This document shows, piece after piece, positions 56,625-64,000 of a stretch of 64,000 nucleotides of DNA (its first letter is position 1; every line of letters starts with the position of its first letter). The DNA is from Rhizophlyctis rosea (Eukaryota; Chytridiomycota; Chytridiomycetes; Rhizophlyctidales; Rhizophlyctidaceae), in NCBI GenBank assembly GCA_027596075.1, contig JADGJC010000018.1, positions 1 through 64,000 of the forward strand. The letters are read 5' to 3'. The position numbers and the translations under genes were made by a program. A model generated the notes under the pieces. That model saw only the letters and a program-made list of their open reading frames with translations. It made no database searches and had not been told where the DNA came from.

Positions 56625-57737
56625 ATGGCCAACCTTCGCTCAACCTTGACGGGATACACTAGAAATCAAGAACGTAAGCGCCACAGCTCATCAGATCGTA
56701 GCATCACACAAACTCATCCATGAAACTAGGGCTTCGGCGAAAGTCCCTGAAACTGGCATTGGTTCTCAAGCTCTTTGCCGAAAACGAAGCAACAAACCTA
56801 TCCTCAGTATTACAGGGAGTGTCAGATCTCGTGACTGAACGGGAGAAGGAGCGATCAGCATGTGCAGAACGAATCAAAATGATGTCCGCTGCACCTCTGA
56901 AACTATACGCGGTCAGTGGTGGTAGACGCAGCGAAAACCGTCCACTTTGCCTGATGGTCCCTCTTCTAGATGATATGCAAAAGCATGAGAGCAGAGGTCA
57001 AAATACGAGAAAATGCTTTGGATAAGGAGCAGAAGCAACAACAGAATTTGGATAAGGTTATGATCAAGGAAGCGGGAAATAGAACGAAAATTACGCAGGT
57101 CATTGAGGTATCCAAAAATTCAGTGACGATAAACGCTGAAAGCCAATCCAATAGAGTCAAATGGAATTAGCGGGAGCGTCACATGAAGTTCAACGTGCAA
57201 CTTCTGGTCTTGTAGATAGCGTGCAACGGTTTGAAAGCAAGAAGCGTAGCGACATTCAGGTGGGGCCAGGAATCAGGTCTCATCATTTTGTCGAAGCTTA
57301 CCCTACGTTTTCAGAGTTGTCTGGGAGAGATGCTATGGAGCGAGATCCAATATCATTCACGAGCGTTGGAAATCCTCACCGACGCCCACCAGCTACTGTA
57401 CTCCACCGATTTGGATGCAGATTTGGAGGTAACATTGCACAGCTCCCCACCCGTTTCCGCTCCCATCCGTCTCACCCCATCTCATCAGGAAATCCAAGAG
57501 AGAGTCAATCTGGCAGCATCCCGTCCCAATTCACCAACGCGCAGACGCAAAAGCTTCAGATTCGGCCCCAATGTAGATGAACATGAATGGGCTGATCAAC
57601 GCTCCCCAATATCCCCACGATCCGCAAAAAGCCCATCCAGACGAGGATCCTCCATAAGTGGTGATAGAGTTGCGGGGATCGACGCAGAATACGAAACAAG
57701 AAGCTCAGTTCGACGACGGCAAACGACGACGAGATAG
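56625..57737 (+). CDS. FAM92/CIBAR-like BAR-domain protein
   Basis: Five exons (56,625-56,673; 56,730-56,911; 56,970-57,107; 57,155-57,259; 57,315-57,737) sum to 897 nt, 298 residues. The helical order matches the FAM92 BAR domain: ALVLKLFAENEATNLSSVLQ, ERIKMMSAAPLKLYA, MICKSMRAEVKIRENALDK, GLVDSVQRFESKKRSDIQ, then the membrane-facing WSEIQYHSRALEILTDAHQL. A Ser/Arg/Pro-rich tail follows. In animals FAM92/CIBAR proteins shape membranes at the ciliary base with CBY1. In a fungus this argues for a flagellated stage. The gene converges on NAC-alpha, 100 bp apart. Confidence 0.82.
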
Positions 57738-57836
57738 CAGATGCCAGCAAAATTGATATTTTTACATTTATGTATTGATATACATATATCGCGGAGGAAG
57801 GTGGATAAAGGGTGCGGGTAAGGAGGGAGGCGTAAA

Positions 57837-58678
<842 letters not shown>

Positions 58679-59342
58679 CCTGTACGATCACATTGAGAGT
58701 ATGGAAAAAGACGTTGGTCAGTGATGCGTCTTACATGGAGGTGCGAACTCACCGCAACCTCATCCCATTCCACGTCATCCGGGCCCACCCCAACCAGCCA
58801 TCGAAGTCGATGTGTTCCCGTCCCATCCATCCATCCACTAATACAAGTCATTCCATCCTGTCCAATCCTCTCCTTCAGTACCATCTTGACAGGCCCATCC
58901 CTTCCTTCTATATCGATACTCACTTGTGCTATATGATAGTAGATACGCCGTTTGGACTTCTTCCTAGTGATGTTTACACCTATGATGCTGCCTCCTTCAA
59001 AGTCCTCCCTACCTCCGAAGGCCCGCTGTAACACGCTAGCTGGTAATATCCCTACAGCTCGCGGATAGCCATGTCTAGGCTAAACCTTCCCGATAGCCAC
59101 AGTCAGGTTGGAGTCGAACGACTCGAACAATGACCAGGCAAGCAGGCCGCCGGCCGCTCACGCAAGGTTTCGCGTTTCTGCTTTCCCTATTGCCGATTCC
59201 ATCTCGCAGCACTAACACACACACCCGCACTTTGTCGCGCTTCTTTCTACTCGATATTCAATTCTACGACAGTATCCCTCTCAGCCTCCTAGCAGTCCTC
59301 GCATACCCGCCACACCCATTTGACACCGCCCTATTACAAAGA
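58679..59342. other. Intergenic between divergent genes, no gene seen
   Basis: About 660 bp upstream of NAC-alpha and the syntaxin gene. Frames here lack domains. A perfect 14-bp palindrome GAGTCGAACGACTC-type (59,111-59,124) lies in the middle. Confidence 0.45.
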
Positions 59343-60769
59343 ATGGCAACCCGCAGCCGAACTCTACTATTTCTCCAATATCGAAATACCTTCTCGAGAA
59401 CTGGTGGCCCCCGACAGTCCAGGCCACCAGGAGTAGACACGTCAGAGAGAGCAGGTCTCATTGCAAACGAAATAAATCAAGATAATGAAGTTGTGGTTGA
59501 AATGGGGGTACTGCCTCCACGATGGTACGTTTGGAACGGAGGGCCGAGATACTCCTAGAATAGTTGTTGTTGACCACCGTTTGTCATTCAATGCAGGGTA
59601 GATATTGTTGACGAGGTATGCTCATAGACATAGCGACAATTGACGCGTTCTTTCCACGGTATCGATTGGGTCGTGCGGTCATTGAATTGTCATTAAGCAC
59701 CATGCCATTCCCAAATTAGGTGGATGAGGATGTGGAACGAATACGAGAAAAGAGTATGTGATTGCTGCACGAATTCGTGACAAAAGGAACCAATTTCTGA
59801 CAATCACCTTCATCAAAGTCAATGAACTGGATGCACTACATAAGAAGCATCTACTTCCTGGTTTCGATGATCAGCTGAAAGATGAGCAATCGATTGAGCG
59901 GCTGACAGAAAAGATTACTCAGGTAAATGCATCATTGCGCAGACACACGCACTACCCTGATTTGACCCTTCTGGCTGCTTCAGATGTTCAGAGATGCGGA
60001 GCGGAGAATCAAACGTGTTGAAGCATTAAGCACTGCATCATCGCGTTCCTCACAACAAAGTCAGACTCTTGCCAAAAACATTCAAATATCGTTGGCAACG
60101 AAGCTGCAGGAACTATCGAACCAGTTCAGAAAGACACAGTCGAATTATTTACAAAGTATGTTGATCCCTTGCCAGAGATGGCGATGTATCATTGACATTT
60201 TTGGGCTGGTGATCAGAACTAAGAGGAAGAGAGACACGAAGTAAAGATATGTTTGCCACGGAAGCGGGACCCGAGTCCGCAGAAGATGAAGCTTTGGATG
60301 CCGTAAGTCTGACATGCTTGCTGTGAAATGGTCACGAACTCACACATGCTCAATGCTGGCAATGCGATCATAGGTTTTCACGGACGCACAACTAGTACAA
60401 GTACAAAACAACGAGCGGGCTATTACACAACGAGAGAAAGAGATAAACGACATTGTAAAATCATTACTGGGAGTAGCTGACATTTTTAAAGAGCTGCAAA
60501 CGATGGTGATTGATCAGGGGACAGTGCTAGATCGGATCGATTATAATATTGAGGCGACGAATGTGCATGTGCAAGAAGCGCATGCACAGTTGAAGAAGGT
60601 AATTTGGCCACTGAGCGGGTTTGTGCGAGAAGGGCCAGGCATTGATCATACGCTCGAACAGGCGGAACAATACCAAGATCGAACGAAGGCGAAACTATGT
60701 ATCATTTTGTTGTGTTTGGTGATATTCTTACTGCTACTGGTTTTAATCTTCAAACCACGGAAATCGTAA
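59343..60769 (+). CDS. TLG2: Syntaxin-16/Tlg2-type Qa-SNARE
   Basis: About seven exons. The N-terminus MATRSRTLLFLQYRNTFSR carries the Tlg2-style N-peptide that binds Vps45. LPPRWVDIVDE and VDEDVERIREKINELDALHK follow, the Habc helices run to FRKTQSNYLQ, and the SNARE motif is REKEINDIVKSLLGVADIFK then ELQTMVIDQGTVLDRIDYNI, with the ionic-layer Gln in the usual place. An intron (60,599-60,661) interrupts the last heptads before AEQYQ. The final helix is LCIILLCLVIFLLLLVLIF with a short basic end. Qa-SNARE of trans-Golgi/endosome fusion. The start at 59,343 matches the conserved MATR opening. Confidence 0.93.
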
Positions 60770-62114
60770 ATATACCCAGTCATTGCGACTATACCTGTCA
60801 GGACAATCAAATTGTGGGTGCTCAGAAGCCGCTTATGTTGATGGTGCTACTCGCGGAAAGACACTGAGGAAGAATTGCAGAAAAATATAAATGCAGCTTG
60901 TCTGCTCAGGGTTAAGGTAGAGATATGCACGATTGGGAGATGCTTCTTGATTAGGTCAACCGTCATATAAGTGCAAGGGATTGGACTGAATGGCCCCACT
61001 ACATCTCCCCTATCCAAAAAGGTTAGATTTGACGGGTGTAGCAATTTGTGAATGAAATTATCACCGACAATCGTAATTTCTTGAAATGTGCATGGACTTA
61101 CCTGGGACATGACTTGCCTGGAAGTGTGCTGCCATTGCCTGCCACCACCTCTCACACCCCACACCCCCATGTGAATACTAAATAAAGATGCTTACCGAAA
61201 TCTGCCGCACTGGTCCACATATCGCCAACCCCGTGGAAGACCACTCGTGTTCGCCCGACTCACCCGAAGCCCCAATCTCCCCCCGGATTGCCGAGGTTCC
61301 AAAGGGACTAGATGCGAAGGCCTAACCTCTGCGGTCTTGACGCACCGGATTCGATCGAGCTTGTCGTTACCTCCCAAAAGAGAGCGAACACTGATGGCCG
61401 GAACGCGGTCTTTCTCTCAAGAATGTGGCAGTCATCTCGGGATGATGATACCCGTGGCAAGAGATAATTGGTTCCTCCACTTCCGAAACCATTGATTTAA
61501 ACTATACCCATACTTACCTGATTTGAGCAGAGACTGCAAACCTACCGGCGCCACGCAGACCTATGGCTGGGAAAGGTGACCCTCTACTTAAAGCAGGTGA
61601 CAAAGTAGCCCGCACTCCTCAGAAGTCTGTCGAAAAAGCTTAGACAATACGTCACACTCTCGGCCTAGGTGGCAGGGGTACGATAGATCTGATGGCTCGC
61701 AGCTCCCAAGTCAGCCTCAGTTTGCAGTGTGGCTCTGGAGAAAGGGAAGCGAACTTCCGCTCCTCCCGATATCGGTCCCGACTCTGCGAATCCACACCAC
61801 CCAGAACAGTCCACCTACGCAGTATGATCTGATAATGGGGCAGAAAGGAATTTTGAGAGGTCAGCAATGGTCGAAGTCGATAATCGAAGCCCAATCCCCC
61901 TTGTATGTGGAGTCAGTGGACAGCTTATCATTGCTAGCATGATTAGCTCATGCATCAGTTTTAAGGTGACTGTGCACAACTGGTTTCATTGCACGCTGCT
62001 GCGCCATTTCACAGATTTTGGAGGTTTCACTCAAGAGTCAAACTCGACTCTCCCACAGACCTTTTCACAAACACCCACCCCACAGATCATTACATCGCCT
62101 GTTGGTTTGCTGAG
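60770..62114. other. Intergenic, no convincing gene
   Basis: About 1.35 kb between two plus-strand genes. Frames at 60,847-61,170 (minus), 61,247-61,495 and 61,652-61,942 have no recognisable domain. Several CACACCCC/GGTGG-rich patches are present but no clear repeat. Confidence 0.4.
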
Positions 62115-64000
62115 ATGTCCAGCAATACACTTCGTCTGTGCCGGTTCCTCCTGACTGAGCATTTTGGGGACATTGTGGAGGTACCGCCTGTCTCGTCTGA
62201 CTCAACACGGTTTGGTGAACTCTAAGCAAGGTTTTCAGAAAGTTGCCCGAGCACTCCTTGCACGCGGGCGGTCAAAGTTTGTCCAGCTGAGGCAGGAGTG
62301 CAAACTGAACCCGAAGTTCATCAGAGAAAGCTTGTTCGTCCTAATCCAACACAACCTGGTGGTCTACGCTGAAGTGCCAGAAGGCAGTCAGTATGTCGTG
62401 TATTATCAGGCGGAAGTCCAAAACATCTTGCTGCTAGACCGATATCCAGCATATATTAAGGTAGCAAAAGATCTTTATGGACAGCAGGTGAGATATCAAT
62501 TGCTCGTGGTTAATTGTCGCCCATGAAGCAACCACGTTAAACTTTACGTTCGTAGGCAGCTGAAATCGTAACAGAGATTTTGCGAAATGGCCGCGTGAAC
62601 TGCCCATTTCTTGCCGGACCGCACTCCCTAAACCTGCCTGTGGAGAACTTCAGCGAGACTTTCGCCCAGCTCGTTCAAAACCGATTCCTCACCCGGGTCA
62701 CGGAGCGCGACGGTCTTGCTCTTGCGGATAGAGAAATGGCGGAGGAGGCTGAGGCGGTCAATTTGAATAAGGGTTTTAATCTGACGGCGAAGGAGAAGAA
62801 GAAGTTGCAAGAAGAGCAGGCTGCGAAACGAGCGAGGGAGTATGATGATTCCGTTAGCACTGGCCAGGTTTGTATTTCGATTAAGGACCTTCGTAACGTT
62901 CAGCGTGCTCACGAATCCCTAGAAACGACGAGTGGTGCTAGATTATGATGAGATGTCCAATAAGGTTGGCATGACATTGGTGATGATTGCTGCTGGAACT
63001 TCCTCTTAATCCATCATGTGCGTTTTACAGAAACAAGCGGATGAGTCGCTGGAGCTTTGTGCGGTATGTCTTGTCGCAATGGCGACTGAACTCGGAGGAT
63101 TGACCTGAGAAGGCAGGATGAACACTATTATCGAGTGCATTATTCACGCTTTCATGCCCATTTACGGACTGAGGTGAGAAAGTTTGAATACTCTGGGCAG
63201 GCACAACACAAGCTTATGAGAAATCTTCCAGAATGTAGCAAAGTTGGCAGAGACGCGGCTCAACAACGCTGCTGGGGAAGTAATGAGGCAGCTACTGCGG
63301 TGCACCGAGTTGAAGACGCGAGATTTCAAGGAGCAGGTGAAGACTGGTAAGGATGCGCTTTCATCAATTCAATGCGACCACTAGACTCAACAGCAGCCCA
63401 ACAGAACCGGTTACAACCATGATGGTGCAACGAGAGTTGCCTGCGGACATCGACCTAGCTATCGAAGGGCCTTCCAGTGGCAACAAGTTGTTGGAGTACA
63501 TGGAGACGCTTGCGGACGGATCGGAAGGGCTCCTGCAGAAGACGGGAGAGGGTGGAGGAGGGTCTTACTGTTGCCCCATCCGCGATGTAGTTTCAAAGTT
63601 GAAGCAGCGGATCATCGAGAACATCATTGTGGAACGGTTTGGAGATACACATAAGCGGATATGGAGACTATTGCTGATGAAGGAGAAGCTCGATGAAAAG
63701 CAGGTGTGTCGGCGGAGTTCCAGTTCAAGGATGAGAACATGCATTGATTCACGAATTCGCTGCCAGGTCACGAAAATGGCAATGGTACCGACCAAAGAGG
63801 CCCGACGATGCCTGTTCGATCTGCACAATGCTGGCTTCATTTTCATCCAAGTGCGTTCATTTTGACTTTGTGGATCAAGGAAGTTGACTAATAACTTTAA
63901 GGATAGGACGTACCGAGGACGACGGACCATTCCCCAGCAAAGACATTCTTCTTGTTTTACGTCTCCATCCCCCTCACCGTCAATCATCTCATTCAAAGTC
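62115..64000 (+). CDS. RPC82: RNA polymerase III subunit C82 (RPC82/POLR3C), 5' part
   Basis: Starts MSSNTLRLCRFLLTEHFGD, the winged-helix 1 opening of RPC82. It continues KVARALLARGRSKFVQLRQE, LFVLIQHNLVVYAEVPEGSQ, YPAYIKVAKDLYGQQ, AAEIVTEILRNGRVNC and later winged-helix segments (VVSKLKQRIIENIIVERFGD, KRIWRLLLMKEKLDEKQ, MAMVPTKEARRCLFDLHNAG). Several GT-AG introns split it. The subunit forms the Pol III initiation subcomplex with C34 and C31. A short intron after GDIVE (about 62,181 on) has two possible acceptors. The gene continues past the right edge, so the C-terminus is missing. Confidence 0.92.

Noticed and set aside
59085..59130. Possible tRNA T-arm (GTTCGACTCC) on the minus strand
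   Set aside because: It is part of a 14-bp palindrome; no D-arm, anticodon arm or acceptor stem can be drawn around it.

Overview
The window is nuclear DNA of an early-diverging fungus, most likely a chytrid-type (zoosporic) lineage. Almost every recognisable gene is interrupted by short GT-AG introns of about 50-90 nt, and the products are eukaryotic (FKBP12, NAC-alpha, syntaxin-16/Tlg2, ALG12, RNA polymerase III subunit C82, DNA polymerase iota, an HSF-type factor). A FAM92/CIBAR-like BAR protein, whose animal relatives act at ciliary basal bodies, fits a fungus that still makes flagella. The lineage call is inference from gene content, not from a marker gene.

Layout. Positions 1-38,610 are mostly housekeeping: the 3' end of an unrecognised gene, a METTL13-like methyltransferase, FKBP12, a coiled-coil tail-anchored protein, argininosuccinate synthase, a frame-broken secreted repeat protein, a small TPR protein, a small membrane protein, an SPX-AstE/aspartoacylase fusion, an NTF2-like protein, an ISWI-like SNF2 remodeler with tandem PHD fingers, a MYND protein, a sphingomyelinase-like phosphodiesterase, an ankyrin-like protein, a MobA-MoeA fusion, DNA polymerase iota, ALG12 and a mitochondrial beta-carbonic anhydrase.

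Positions about 38,610-48,600 look like an accessory island. They hold a 58-bp copy of the neighbouring carbonic anhydrase gene beside inverted 18-bp repeats, a DUF2828 fragment, a cysteine-rich F-box protein, several minisatellites, two closely packed intronless genes resembling giant-virus (NCLDV) genes (a small Lys/Arg/Cys-rich protein and an Erv1/ALR-type thiol oxidoreductase), a histidine-kinase fragment, a frame-broken 2OG-Fe(II) oxygenase, a possible transposase remnant, and two families of duplicated short sequence (46 bp and 52 bp).

Positions 48,603-64,000 return to core genes: an HSF-type transcription factor, a large unrecognised protein, a CobW/G3E GTPase, the FAM92-like BAR protein, NAC-alpha, a syntaxin-16/Tlg2 SNARE, and the 5' part of RPC82 (POLR3C), cut by the window end.

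Most interesting: the SPX-AstE fusion (its 15 deduced exons sum to an intact 517-residue frame with zinc ligands present), the MobA-MoeA fusion in a eukaryote, the giant-virus-like gene pair inside a repeat-rich island, and an FKBP12 gene whose first exon adds a mitochondrial-type presequence in front of the usual cytosolic start. Several genes need one or two net single-base shifts to stay in frame, often at homopolymer runs; sequence error or gene decay cannot be separated here.
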